64,000 nt of DNA from Chlorokybus atmophyticus. Its lineage: Eukaryota; Streptophyta; Chlorokybophyceae; Chlorokybales; Chlorokybaceae. Position numbers and translations under genes: made by a program. Under the pieces are notes generated by a model, which worked only from the letters and a program-made list of their open reading frames with translations, made no database searches and had not been told where the DNA came from. The stretch is from positions 488,879 to 552,878 of the forward strand of contig RHPI01000277.1 in assembly GCA_009103225.1 (NCBI GenBank), read 5' to 3'. Shown here in pieces: positions 33,171 to 45,461 of the stretch (the first letter of the stretch is position 1; each line of letters starts with the position of its first letter).

Positions 33171-33250
33171 GCAGTTATGGGTGTCGCCATTGCTAAATGA
33201 CATTGTTAAGATTAACAATGTCATTTAGCAATGGCGACACCCGTAACTGC
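33171..33250. repeat. 39-bp near-perfect inverted repeat (hairpin)
   Basis: Arms 33171-33209 and 33212-33250 are complementary except for one position, with a 2-bp loop (GA). The arms contain GGGTGTCGCCATTGCTAAAT. It could be a small fold-back (MITE-like) element or a small-RNA precursor. No target duplication was recognised. Confidence 0.93.
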
Positions 33251-35151
33251 CTATAACTATCCATACATAAATGCACAAGTTGAATTAATCTTAAGTAGTG
33301 AGTGTTATTTGGTCTGACCGAGGTGATGAATATTCCAACCAATGCATGTGGTCAGAATCTACACAATGAGCAACAAGTTTAGCTACATGATAATGAATGG
33401 CACTAAACACGCCTAAAGCGCTTTGCAACAACTTCATTGCGGTTGGGATTTACCATTTCTCGCAAATAATTGATCTAGCTTTACACCGCAGCTAGCGCTA
33501 AAGACGCATTGCAGCCTGATATATTATAACTTGACCCAATTCCGCATGTCGGATATGCGAAAATTGTATGGCGTCCTTACTTATGACGCACATCAACAAT
33601 GTGGGCTAAAGAACATGTTTTGATTCACATTACCATTTCGTTATATCAATGCATGTGGATCGCAATACTGAGAGCAAGATTGGTTGTGTGATTACATGTG
33701 GATTGCAATCCAATGCACATATGCTATGCATGAATGGTAGATACTACGCGCTTGTCGAGTCCATCTATCGCAGCTATGATAACAAGTTGTGGGTTTACCG
33801 CAATAAAATCATTTTAGATTGTGATTGCGATGGATTGGGGTGATGTTGACCATATCAAGTACAGAGTGATGTTTACCATACAATGTGCACATACAGTAGC
33901 GACGTGCTGAATTGTATGAAGCTCATCGTGCCCATATAATACATAATCTTCGGCGGTATGTTAACCAAACGTCCAGCCACGCTATGCACTTGGATTGCGT
34001 TTGTGGCTATGGTTTACCAGGTAAGCACACATGCTTGTTGCATACATCACTTGCATTTTATATATACACAATGTGGCAGTGGTGGATAGGTGGGTGCTTA
34101 ACCGGGAGCACCTTGCATGCGTAATGTACGGGAGTTTGGAGCCCGCCCTGTTGGCATGCATGGCAGTGCTGAAGATTGGAGACAAAAAAGTTGCAGTACA
34201 TAAGGAGCAGCATCGTCTGCCCGTTTTATTGAAGTAGGCGCACACAGCCACGACATGCACTGCCGCAGAGGGAGTTTCCGTGCCTGCCGTACATGCATGC
34301 GTGCGTATACTGACAAAACCCAAATAAGCGGCACTTGACGAGACGGCAGTGGGCTGGCGGAGGTGGCGGCGGGGGTGTGGGTGAAGCAGGAGGGGGAGTC
34401 CGTTGGGTCCTGCTGCTGGTGTGGTCGCTGTTACTGCAACAAGCCCGCTAACCAAGATGCATGTGCAGGTGATGGCGCGTGATGACGCGCCTGCATGTCT
34501 TACGGGGTTGGGCTTGTAGTGAAGTTAGGTGGGTAGTGAGTAGGTTAAACGCCCGGTGGTGAATGTAAGTGCTGAGTGCTGTGTGGCTTGCGTTGCATGC
34601 ATCACACTCTCATGCATACCACAATCCTTGCAGCCTATGTTATACATGGCGTGCTTGTATCTACTCTATGTCGTGCTATGCACAAACTCACAATGCAGGT
34701 GTCCCCAACCAATATGCATGACCAATTTACTAGTATGCATGACCAATTTACTAGTTGCCGTCAAAGAAAAGAAAGAGAGTGCCTTGGCAGTGTTAGGAGG
34801 AAGGCGACCTTGCATTGTAGTGTCCGAAACCGAAAAGTGTTCATAACCTTTGGCTGAGCAACCATATATCTAACCCTTTGCAAGTTTGAGTGTCAATCCC
34901 AGTCCTGATTGCAGTACACCAACGTTATGTGACCAGCGTCAGGTGACCTGTAACCACCGGTATGTGCTGCACAGAAAATGACATTTTATATTGCCCTGTG
35001 CGATGCCCAGCATGGCCTCTTTCACATGGCCTGCTTAGAGCAACAACCGTGTTGCGTTGCTGCTGTGTCTACAGGCAAGCCACTAAACTTCGGCGCGGGG
35101 ACACTCGCCTGCTCATGACAGCGAACACATTGCTGTGCATTTAGACCAATG

Positions 35152-38100
35152 TCATGATGGCGGTCGTATCCGCTGTCGCAACTGCCGCCGTTGAACCTCC
35201 CGTGCGTCCAGCACCAGCGACAGACTGTACACCGCTTTCCACAGCATCCACAGAACAGCTGCGATGATGAACAGAACAGCGAGTATAGTAGTATATCTCC
35301 AGATAGTATTCAAGAAGGTCGCAGATGGAGCTTGCGCCGATTGGACTTTGCGCTCAGCTCTTCGCCTCCCGCTCTTACGCGGCTGGCTAATGAGAGGTGC
35401 ATTGCTTTCCATGTTCTCTGCATTGACTTGCGTATCATTCGCAGCCTGCATGAGAGAAGAAGTCAAGTAACGGGAGTCAACACAACCTTCCCATCCAGCG
35501 GCTACCATAACATGGTTCACAATCTCTTCTACCTGCTTGTTGATGGTCCGCTGCGACAAACCCAATGTGTGGCACTCGTCATTGCACATGAGCAAATTGT
35601 ACTCTGAGCCTTTTGGCGCAATTGCTGCGTCAACTTGCATCCTGGCCTGCATTGCCTGTTGAGGGTCAGATTACCGTCACTTGCATGAAGATACACTCAA
35701 TTGAGCTCATAATGCATGTGTACCTGTACTTGACAGCAAACCCATTCTTGTTTCAAGCGACGGCACGGACAACGCACAGTCACTGTCTTCTTGCAACCCC
35801 TGCCGTTGGGGCACTCTCCCGAGTGACAAGGAGCAGGACAGAGATGCGCACAAAACGGCAGCTTCCTGATATGTGTTGGGTCATACATTCAAGTTGGGTT
35901 ATGCACTTCAGCATACATGAGATCCACCAGCTCAAGAACTACGTCAACAACAACTGCATGCGCATATGCATGTTAAGCTTTTGCGCATGTAGCGTGTTTG
36001 TACCTGTGGCATGTGTGGCCGCACGATAGCATGCGCTCGAGCTCATTCGTGCCCTCTGCAGCAGCGAGACGAGCGCATTCAAACACAAGGGAAGTTCCAG
36101 CAGTGGGCCCACAATGGCACCATCGCTTGACAGGAGAAGTGCATGGCACGCAGTCGCCTGGATGGCAAAGGGATGGGCACGGATGCGGACATGGTGGACT
36201 GCGTGGCTGTCACACAAGCAACGCCGTTGTGGTCATATTTGCAAGCATCAATTGATTGCATCAATGCATGGACCACTGCAGATGCCAACAACGCACTGCA
36301 CCTTTGCACATAATCTCTCACAGTTTTCGCACGGTCTCCTCTGCCGGCCTCCATCACATTCAACAGAGCTGGCTTGCCTCATGGTGTTAACGTCGTTAAC
36401 AACATGGCACGGAACTGAGCATGTGTGGTTTCCACATAGCAGCGCACACCCGCACGCGCGATCGCATGCAAAGTCGCCATCTAAACTGCACGGGATCTGC
36501 GTGCACACATACATCATGAGCGTGCATGGTTGACGTGTGAGCAGACCGCGTAATGCAATGAACTCATTGCAGCGCATTAACCACAAGTCTGACCTGTCGC
36601 GCCTCATGGTGACCGCGACACCAGCGCTCAACAGGAACTGTGCATGGTGGGCATGGTGTTGGGACAGGAGCCGGGGTAGGTTTGGCTTTGCGCTTGCGTG
36701 ACGGCGCCTGTCATAGATATAAGTTGTGCTTACGACACTCTGTCACAGATACACAAGTCCCTCGCATAAGCATTGCGAGTCAAGCGCTCACTTGCACCGC
36801 AGTTGAAGGTGGATCTGGAGCGCACGCGGGTCCGCCGGCATGGCAGCGCACGGGGCAGGAATGGCCGCAGGGGAGCTCATTGTCGCATGATTGTTCACAA
36901 GACGGGCATGTGCCGTAGTGGCAGCGGTGAGGTGGCGGCGGGTGCCGGCAAGATGATGGTATGGCACACCGGCGCGAGCAACGGGGTGGCTGTGCTGAAT
37001 GCAAATTACCCGATTACAAGGTGCATGAATAGAAAATGAGAGACAGACAGATACAAGTAGCTCCTTGCCTGCACACGGCTGCGGGCTCCACAGGGAACGG
37101 TAACTCTCTTGGCACCGCACGCACACAGTAGCGTTACTGTGACAGGACAAGGCAGACACGGACCGCTGTGGCAAGTTGCAGCACACCTGTAGGGAATACA
37201 AGCAAGTCTGCTACACATAGAACATGACGGCATGTGGACGCATATGCAGACATGCTTTGGCATGCACACTTGTGATTGCCGCACAGCAGCTTCCGGCCAC
37301 AAATTTCCGTGCACAGCGGGCACTCGCCATCGCAGCATCTGCGCTTGCATGCATGGCGGCCGCATGTGCGCACAAGCTGGCACTTCCGCTGGCAGGCAAC
37401 AGTTTCATAGCAAGGCACCTGCAGAGAAGCTTGTGGTGAGCATGAGAATACCCAGCATATTGTGGATGCTGTCATAGTAAACCCTGTAGCAGTGAACAGA
37501 AGCAAGGCGCACCTCACGCCGCGTCATGCCACACCCTTGACATGTCTTCACAGCCATCTCCAGGCAGTTTGACATGCAAGGACCGCGGTGGCAGCGATCA
37601 GAACATGTGTGCGTGCCGCACTTCAGCGGTCGGGCGCATGTCAAACCACATGTGGGTGTTGAAGCGTCACAAGGCAGCTCGTTGTAGACTTGCTTGCCGC
37701 AGGGACATGTGCGCGGCCCAGCGTAAGGACAATCCCCACAAGGGCCTGCGGCACATACACAACATGCACCATGCTCTCAGAGCTGCAATGGCATGACACG
37801 TTGCATACTCAACCACTGGAGTTGAGCACTGGTGGCATTGTCAACGTGTAGACAATGACACTTTCAAAACATGCCTGAATGGCAGCCTCGCTCGCATTTG
37901 TGCCGCCTGCAAGGCAGCACTCGATTGCAGTCTTTTGCACACACGAATGTGCGATCAGCACACTTGCGTGTCTCAATCTCACTACCGCAGGCGCAGGCGT
38001 ATTGACCAAGTTTGCCACAAGGCAGACATTCGCCTGCAAGGACAACATTGCAAATCCGCAACTGACTGCCAACACCTTAAGTTGAGGCTATGCAGCTTAC

Positions 38101-39997
38101 TGCTGTGGCACGGGTGATTGCAAGTGTGTAGCCCACACGCAAGCCGCTTGTTGCATGTCTTAGCACAGCTCCAGCCATACGACTGCCCACAACGCACAAC
38201 CCTACTCTGCAGCAAGAATGAAGCTTTGATTTGTCACCATCATGTGACCAGCGCCATGGCAGCCATTGCTGTGTACCTCAGCGCCACAGTGGCAGCGCAG
38301 CTGTTTCAGCTGAGGGCATGGTGGGCATGGTCCCGGATGACAAAGGAGAACACAGCGGTGATTGCCAGCACACTGTGCGGGCACGTCTGCGTCCTGTTGA
38401 ACAAGCCACAACGTTGCAATGAGAATGATGGGACACATTCGTGCTGCAAAACTAGTGCATGAATATGCCAGCGTGAGATGCCACGTACGAGAGCCAGGTA
38501 AGACTGTACAGTTGGAAGCATGCAATCGCAAACACAACTTGCTTCTGGCGTTGCATGCATACAGTACAGCAGCCGCGACCAATGCATACCTGGTGTGAGG
38601 GCTGCAGTGGTTTGTCACAACGCTCACCACAAGTGTGTGGTGCAAGCCATGGGTCACATCTGTCACAACATTATGAAGTTGATTCTCTGCATGCAGCACA
38701 GGATGCATACCAATGCTTGACATAGTTGACACACCTGTGTGCCAGGTTACGCACCTGGGATCACGCTCCTTGCCACAAAAACAGTAGTACGCGCTTGGTG
38801 TCTCCAACGTCTTGTACTCTGCGCGACACTACAAAGACAACCATGGTAAGGCAGTTGCTTCTCAGCGTGTGTTTGCGTGGTCTCAGGTCAAGAGTTTCTT
38901 GACACAGACAACGCACACCAACAGTCACCTTAGGGCAGTTCCAGCAGGCTGTCCTGGCTGCATCAGCTGCTGCAGTTGGAAACAGGTGTGGTGTGAGGTT
39001 GGCTACGGACCGAGCCGCAGCAGCAGAGACAGCCTGTGAGCGCCCAGGTTAGTAAACAAGTTATGAACCAATCACCGACTCAATGAAGCACACAGTACCT
39101 GCCGGGCCCATGACTGGATGCATATCAGATGAAACAGTGTGCTGCAGCCTTTGATACACTGCCACACAGGATCCGCACGCCCAACCTGTGAAGCAATGGA
39201 TCACTACACGCACAACATCACGCGACAACTGTGCGAGCACCTTCTCGAGACATATGAGGCAGACAGCGGCGCGGCCTCGGCTGCTAAGAAGGTGATGCTG
39301 AACCTTGAGCAGCGAGGCTGATGCAAAAGCTGCCTCCTCCTGCTGCAGTTGCCAAGATTGCAAGAGTTTGCACGGTCATGTTTATATATACGGGAGCTGC
39401 GTTTCTTGTTGTCTCTCTCCATATTACCAAGGCACAGGTTGCAAAGCTCTCACAAGGCCTGATGTATGCAAGCTTACCTGGACCAGCTCAGCGACATCTT
39501 GAACCTGCAGTCGCGCCTGGCCCAAGTATTGCTCAAATATGCTGCGCTCGACAGCGTCCTGCTCGTCGTCGCTGCAACTGCTGTTGTCGCTGTCGCTGTC
39601 GCTCAACTCCTGCAACTGCCCAGTCGCAATGCTTCAGACAATGTCACTGTCACACATAGCTCAAAACACCTGAAGCACTGAATTTACAAACAAGCTGACA
39701 AGTAGCATGGACACCACGTTCATGTGCTCTGCTGGACAGCGTGGCACAACGTGTGTGCTACACTGTCAAGCTACAAGCTGAGTCCAGGCTAAGGGCTTCA
39801 ACATGCGACAACTGGAACGCAGCAAGCTTGGTCCTGACAGTCAAACAAGCGTAATGTGTTTGGGATGTGTTTGGGCTTCGAAGAAGCATGTAAAGCTACC
39901 CTGCATTGTGCATGGCGCTTACCGGTGGTGCAGGCAGCTGTGCAGGCAAGCGCTTGGGCCCCCATGCGCCGGCCGCATGCGCCACTGGGAGAGGCAT
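35152..39997 (-). CDS. NFXL: NFX1-like zinc-finger protein with RING domain and C-terminal membrane anchor
   Basis: First exons in phase: 39997-39923, 39609-39478, 39342-39241, 39185-39099, 39033-38929, 38828-38755 and 38659-38590; about ten more follow to the stop at 35152. After an acidic Ser-rich N-terminus comes a RING-type domain (CLICLEK, then WQCIKGCSTLFHLICIQSWA), a W-N-CPKCRAEY segment and YYCFCGKERDPR. Repeated NFX1 fingers follow, e.g. CVLLCHPGPCPPCP, CNKRLACGLHTCNHPCH, CNRVLPCRRHKCERGCH, CDNELPCGHSCPVRCH and GCKKTVTVRCPCRR. The end is LLMCNDEC and a hydrophobic helix (TTILAVLFIIAAVLWMLW) near 35250. NFX1-type proteins bind DNA and act in stress responses in plants (NFXL1/NFXL2), with the RING suggesting ubiquitin-ligase activity. 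The C-terminal helix resembles membrane-anchored animal NFXL1. Head to head with IF3. Confidence 0.88.
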
Positions 39998-40411
39998 TTG
40001 TCCACGCACGATGACTGATCAGAAACTTCTGTCACATGCTTTAAGCCGCCCTCACCCCACCCATCTCCCTCCGCACACCGCCGCCGACCACATCGCCAGC
40101 AACAACCAGCTGCTGAGCACAGCAAACAGTGACTGAACCACACTGAACCACACTGAAGTGGGAATCGAACCAAGCTGAACTGAACTAATAGAAGTGATCC
40201 ATAACGTTGTGTTTGTTCACTGATCCCAAACCTGTGTGATTAGGGTTTGCGGCGGCGGAGGCGGTGAAGGTGGCGGCGGAGGACGTGCGGAGGACAGCAG
40301 AGACCAGAAGGTTGAGGGTGTGGTCGTTGAGGGCGAGAGAGAGTGGAGTGCGGATAGGAGCGGGCATTTTCTGGGCATTTTCTGGGAGCTGAGGGGCTGT
40401 GAGTTGCAGCC
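39998..40411. promoter_or_regulatory. Short divergent promoter region, NFX1-like / IF3
   Basis: The two start codons are 414 bp apart on opposite strands. The interval has a tandem ACTGAACCAC (40131-40154) and a GGCGGCGG-rich, then GAGAGA/TTTTCTGGGCATTTTCTGGGA direct-repeat segment just upstream of IF3 (40367-40388). Confidence 0.5.
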
Positions 40412-42550
40412 ATGGCTGCTGCTTTAGCGAATTTTGCAGCGGCATCAGCGCTGCTGACGCCTTCAGCGCTGCCGTCGCCAACGGCCGCATGCAAAGCTCG
40501 CTCGCTAGGGATTTCCGCCTCCCCGTCCTTCAGAACCGCCAAGAAAGCCCAGCCGCCCTCGAGAGCACCCCTGCGCGTGGTTGCCGCTGTGCCACGCCGC
40601 CCGCCCGTCCGACGAGTTGTGGTACGTGCGTAACACATGCTCATGCATATTGGCTGTTACTGTGCATGGCTGTCAGAAAGAAGTGAACCGGAAATTGATA
40701 ACAGACGGATGGCCCGGGACCATGCATACAACCATTTAGACACAAGTTGGTCACGTAAAGAATTCAGTGCCGAATCGTGTCCTGAGCTGGTTGAGCTGCC
40801 GTTTGCTTGTGTGGCTTGTTTGTGCAGTTTTGATTATGTTTTTCCAATACTGACTGCATGTTATGCAGTCAGTAGTAAAAACCAGATAGGTTTATTTTTG
40901 ACTGCTGAACGTTGCAACCATGATGTGGGGCAGAAAACTGTGCAAGAAGAGAAGGAGGCGGCGGCGAGGGCAAAAGCTAGGGATGGACCATCGGTCAACG
41001 AGGAGATCACGTACGCAGTGTTTCATTGTGCTTGCGCTGTAATCTCTATAATCAGCTGCCTTCATGCAGATTTGGCAAGCGAAATCAAGTTTACATGCAT
41101 GTCTTGTTGTTGTTGTTGAAGTATCCCAAAGCATTAGGTCTATGTGCAGTTGAGGGTCTGATCTCCTGTTGTCGCAGGGCTGCAACGCTCCGCGTTCTGG
41201 ATAACGAGAAGAACATGGTGAGTAGCAGCTGTTCGGTTTAGAGGATTATCGCCATGACTAACTTGCAACGACTGGCTATTGTGGATGTACGTCATTCTGT
41301 CTCACTTTGCCTACGCTATTGCACAGCTGGGTGTTTTTTCAAGGAGAGAAGCGTTGACTATGGCGGAGGAGCAAGAGCTGGATTTGGTAAGGTTATTGCC
41401 TGTTGCGAGCAGTCATACAATTCGCTTACATCGCCATGGTTTGCGCTTTCACGCCTCTCGTGTTTGTTTTCTTACCTTGTGTAGTGCTGTGTATTCATTA
41501 AATCGTTCTGTCATAAAGGCGCCATGTGGCGAATGGTTGCAGTGAGGGAATAGGGCTGCCAGTTGGCAAGTGCAGTAGTAAGGTGTATTGGCATTTTGAA
41601 CAGTTTCAAGTTGTCGCATGCTACTTGACATGCATGGCGTTCTTCACCAAGCACACTTACCGAAGGCAGATATGCCCTTTCTAGGGTGCTGACCCTGTTC
41701 TCCCAACAGTGTGCTAGATCAACTAGGGTGTATCTACTTTACCCTTTTGTGCAACTTTTGTGCCATCTGGGTTTTCTCAGGCGCCCACAGACTTAACGAC
41801 ATCAACTTATTAGTAGTGCATGCTGAACATTGGTATTTGCAGGTCATGATATCACCAGAGGCTGACCCGCCTGTGACGCGCATAATGGATTACAGGTAGC
41901 TGGCATCTTGTTGGCTATGTGGGGACTAGCGCTTTTTGACGCTGCGGTGGTTGGCAACTACAATGCCACTGCTAACTTGAGCTGCTTGTACACAGCAAGT
42001 ACAAGTATGAGCAGGAGAAAAAGAAGCGCGAAGAGCGTAAGAAAGCTGCAGGTAGGAGTGATGTACCAAGAATGATGTTGGAAAAACTTAATTGCTGAGG
42101 GTTGCTATGTGCGTGGCAGTGTTGACTCAATGGTTTTGTGTGACACAGCAAACAGGGTGGAAATCAAGGAGCTGAAGATGCGGTACAACATTGACGTGCA
42201 CGACTACCAAGTGAGGCTACGCGCAGCGCAGCGGTTCCTCGCAGATGGCGACAAAGTCAAGGTGACAGCGCAGTTTCGAGGGCGGGAAGTCGCTCAGCAG
42301 TTCCGAGAACTTGCACAGGAGTTGTTTGAGCGGCTCGCAAATGACTTGAGTGAGGTGAGTATCAGTGTGTTTACATGTTGTTCTGTGCTTGAATGATGCA
42401 ACTTTGCTGATGTGTGTTTGTGTCTATCTGTCGCAGACTGCTGTGATGGAAGGCCAGATATCGTTTGAGGGTCGCAACATGCAGATGACGTTAGCTCCCA
42501 ACAAGGCCGCGCTTGCGAAGCCACGGTCAAATGAACCTGTTTCAAATTAG
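40412..42550 (+). CDS. infC: Plastid translation initiation factor IF-3
   Basis: Eight exons in phase: 40412-40621, 40934-41010, 41178-41217, 41327-41386, 41843-41895, 41996-42051, 42149-42354 and 42437-42550 (TAG); 271 residues. Exon 1 is an Ala/Ser/Arg-rich transit peptide with no acidic residues. Then comes the IF3 N-domain (INEEI-like VNEEIT, LRVLDNEKNMLGVFSRREAL, EAD PPVTRIMDYSKYKYEQEKK) and the C-domain (KELKMRYNIDVHDYQVRL, FLADGDKVKVTAQFRGRE). IF3 binds the 30S subunit, keeps it apart from 50S and checks the start codon. The transit peptide implies chloroplast targeting (mitochondrial is possible but less likely). No long C-terminal extension of the kind seen in Euglena is present. Confidence 0.95.
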
Positions 42551-42988
42551 AATATTAGCTAGCTTAAGCAAACAACGTTAGCAACTGGCTGCTAGTACGT
42601 GTATCACGTATGTTGACCCAGGAAAGTTCAGTTGCCCCCATCTAGCAGGCAAGAGTGTGTGATTGCCAGTTTGGTATGCTGATGGCGCAGATTATTGTGG
42701 CTGCGCAGCAAATCGTTACACAACTTGTTGTGGTTGTTCTCTCTGTCTTGTATGAACTGCCTATTTAGGTTGAAAATTAGTACAGCACGCTGCCTACCTA
42801 GGCTAATCATATTACACAGTACACTCGACTACTGCTATATCCGGGCATTCTGGCTCTTGATACGGGAGGCGCGTAGCATATGGCAAGGCCTGCACGTATG
42901 TCTTGGTCAGCCAACCACTATGTATGTATGTATTCACTTGCAATATTCAGCAGGTAGCTTGGCACCAGCGGCACTTACCTGCAATGTG

Positions 42989-44291
42989 TCATCGGTCTCG
43001 GCTGTCGGGTGTGTGAGCGTGCACATAGACGGGCGAGTCCTCATCTTTCTGCCAACCCACGAGCATTGCGCTTGTTAGCCACAGCATCGCATGCAAGTGT
43101 TCTGCAACACCCAACGGCAAGCTGCAGCAGAGCACATGACACAATCAACAAAAGACTCACGGGTATTCGGCGGATGACGGTGCCGTCATCATACACCTCA
43201 AACCCGGCCATTGTCGCCAACGACTTGAGGAGCTCAAAATTCGTGCTTCCATGCAATCCCTGCAAGTTGTATGTTCATCAGATGTGCTATACAAGAGTCC
43301 TGGTTGAAAGTGTACAAGCCATGTGTACACGTGCGTGCGTGTAGACAGCACTCACATGGGCTCGCAGCGAGGAGTAGAACCGCGTGAGCACTGCACGGCG
43401 TTGGGCTTCCCTGTCGCGCCGAACCTCGCGGTCCCCAAGGGCTTTGCTGTTGCCGATTTCGCCGGTGTTCCCCCTGTCGCTGGTGTTCCCGCCTCCTCCG
43501 CTGTTGCTGTTATTGTTGTTGAGGTTGTTGTTGGAGGGTACGTGGGCAAGGACCACATGCTGCTGTTGCTGAGCCGCCGCAGCCGCGGCCGCAGCCGCGG
43601 CTGCAGCCTGCTGCTGTTGCTGCTGCTGTTGTTGATGGTGAAGTGCCAGCTGGTGAGACAATGGCGTCAACGCCGGATGCACATTGCCCCACCCGCCCCC
43701 GCCCCCGCCGTGCCCGTGGTGGTGGTGGTCAGAGTGAAGCAACACGCTGTCTGCACCTCCCCTCATCCCCTCACCTGGTGCGCGCATGCATGTGCGTCAC
43801 GTATTGCACAACACCGCAATCGTAACAACCTTCACGCACACGCACAAGCACAAACATGCTCGCATGGCAGCGCATGCTCAGGCACGCACATTCATGCAAC
43901 CGCGCGCACGGCAGCATACGCATAGACGCGCGCGTGTGCATTCACACGCACACGCGCGTACACATATGCAATCGCTTGGAGCCTGCCGTGCCTTCCTTAC
44001 AAAGACCTAAGCAAAGTGTTGATTGAACAGCACGCCTGTGCGCGCATATGTGTGTATACGCCTCATGTTTAGCCTCTACTCTAAGACCGCAATCGAGACC
44101 GAGAGCTTACCATGCGCATATGCCGTGCACCGTTAAGGAGGCACCTCATACATGTATACTACTGCAACATCTACACCAACAGCAACTAGAAACGACAAAA
44201 ACCAACCCCAGCACGTACCAATCATCGCGTGCATCGCGTTGTTCTCATCGGCCCTGATCGTCCATAGCTTAAGGCTCTCGTGCGGCTTCAT
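42989..44291 (-). CDS. Unrecognised protein with polyGln/polyAla/Asn tracts
   Basis: Four exons in phase: 44291-44219, 43774-43356, 43259-43161 and 43048-42989 (TGA), 216 residues. It starts MKPHESLKLWTIRADENN, then a His/Gly-rich stretch (DHHHHGHGGGGGGWG), a run of 9 Gln, 12 Ala and 4 more Gln, an Asn-rich run and a charged segment. The C-terminal third looks folded: RFYSSLRAHGLHGSTNFELL, KSLATMAGFEVYDDGTVIRR, ending KDEDSPVYVHAHTPDSRDR. I do not recognise the family. Low-complexity runs suggest a regulatory or condensate-forming protein, but that is inference. The introns carry (CA)n-type and ACGC-rich repeats. Confidence 0.65.
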
Positions 44292-45461
44292 GGTTTTGGG
44301 GTGAGGTAGGGGACTGTCTTGTTGGTTTCCCTCTCCACTCCTTTTCTGAACTAACCTACCAGCTTCCAGCGGATACCACTCAATGATAAACCCTCTACTG
44401 AGTCAGCTATCCGCACAATAAACCAACCTACCTAACGCTGCATTGCAGCAGCAAACTCAACATCAAAGTTGGCGACTTATATACAGCAACAGTCAGCAGC
44501 TCCTCCGGAACTGAACTAACCGCGGCAGTAGTGTGTCAATCGCACGCTCACTGTGATTGCACTGCTGCAGTGAATTAACCTACCTCCAATAGTGAACGGA
44601 CTGCACTACTTGCGTGACTGATCTACTACAAGAATGACCCAAAGAGAGAAGACTGAATCCAGTCTATCGCTGGGAAAGCCAGCACGCCAACGTCGTTCCA
44701 GACGTGGTTGACACCTCCCTCGTCTCCGCATACGCCGGACACTGTCGCTGCCGCCACCGCCGTGACCACCGTCGCCCTCACCACCACCTCCGCCGCCAGC
44801 CACCACAACAACCAGTAGCAGCATCAAACTGTCTGTTTTCCACAGCGAGGCGTTTTATTTTGGGGGCTTACGCCGTGGAGCGTTTCCTTTCCTGTTGTGT
44901 TTCTCTCTCTCCCCTTCGTTGAGCTTTATTTGGGAGATTTCTAATGAGGAATAAACTGCTAGGCACGTGCCTTGGGATAATACTGATATCAACTATTTTA
45001 TCGATAGCTGGCGTCGTGGTGATATCCACGGTGTGTCGGTGGAGGGGCTTGATTGTCGATGGAAAATGTCAGATGGCGGGAAGTAGTGTGGCAGCGCGGC
45101 GGACGTGGCGGTGACGTCAGCGGTCGGTGGCTGTCGCCACGTGGATTAGCAATGGAGTGCAGTGTGGCTGTAACCGTAAGCGCTGACACCTCCAGTGTGT
45201 CGCTCTGCGACAAGTGTGTTAGCGTTAGCCGCCGCCGCCGCCTGGTGGTTGTCGTCTTTGTCTGCGTGGGCGCGGGGCGGAGGTTAGTGCATATAAGAGG
45301 TGGTGGGTGAGGGTGGTGTGCGCGGTGGGCGTGGTGGGGAGAACGGCCGTTTGTCAGGATGCTGGTGAGCGGCTAGGGCTGCAGCTAAGCTGCTTAGGGT
45401 TTGACGTGGTGGCCAGGCCGTGGCCCTGGTGGAGCGGCTGCTTGGCTGAGGCGGATAAAGC
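44292..45461. promoter_or_regulatory. Intergenic region between polyQ gene and amidotransferase
   Basis: Divergent promoter interval of 1.17 kb. Short Gly- or Pro-rich frames at 44606-44830 come from GGTGGTGG-type sequence and are not called. GCCGCCGCC (45228-45240) and GGTGGTGGG runs lie near the amidotransferase start. Confidence 0.45.

Larger units (their letters stand above)
32654..35151. other. Gene-poor, AT-rich region with scattered repeats
   Basis: No complete gene could be built. Contents: a possible first exon at 32939-33022 (listed separately), the long hairpin at 33171-33250, AT-rich sequence to 34080, a G-rich block at 34330-34460, and a direct repeat of ATGACCAATTTACTAGT (34718-34755). 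A 64-codon frame at 33649-33843 has no recognisable content. Confidence 0.4.
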
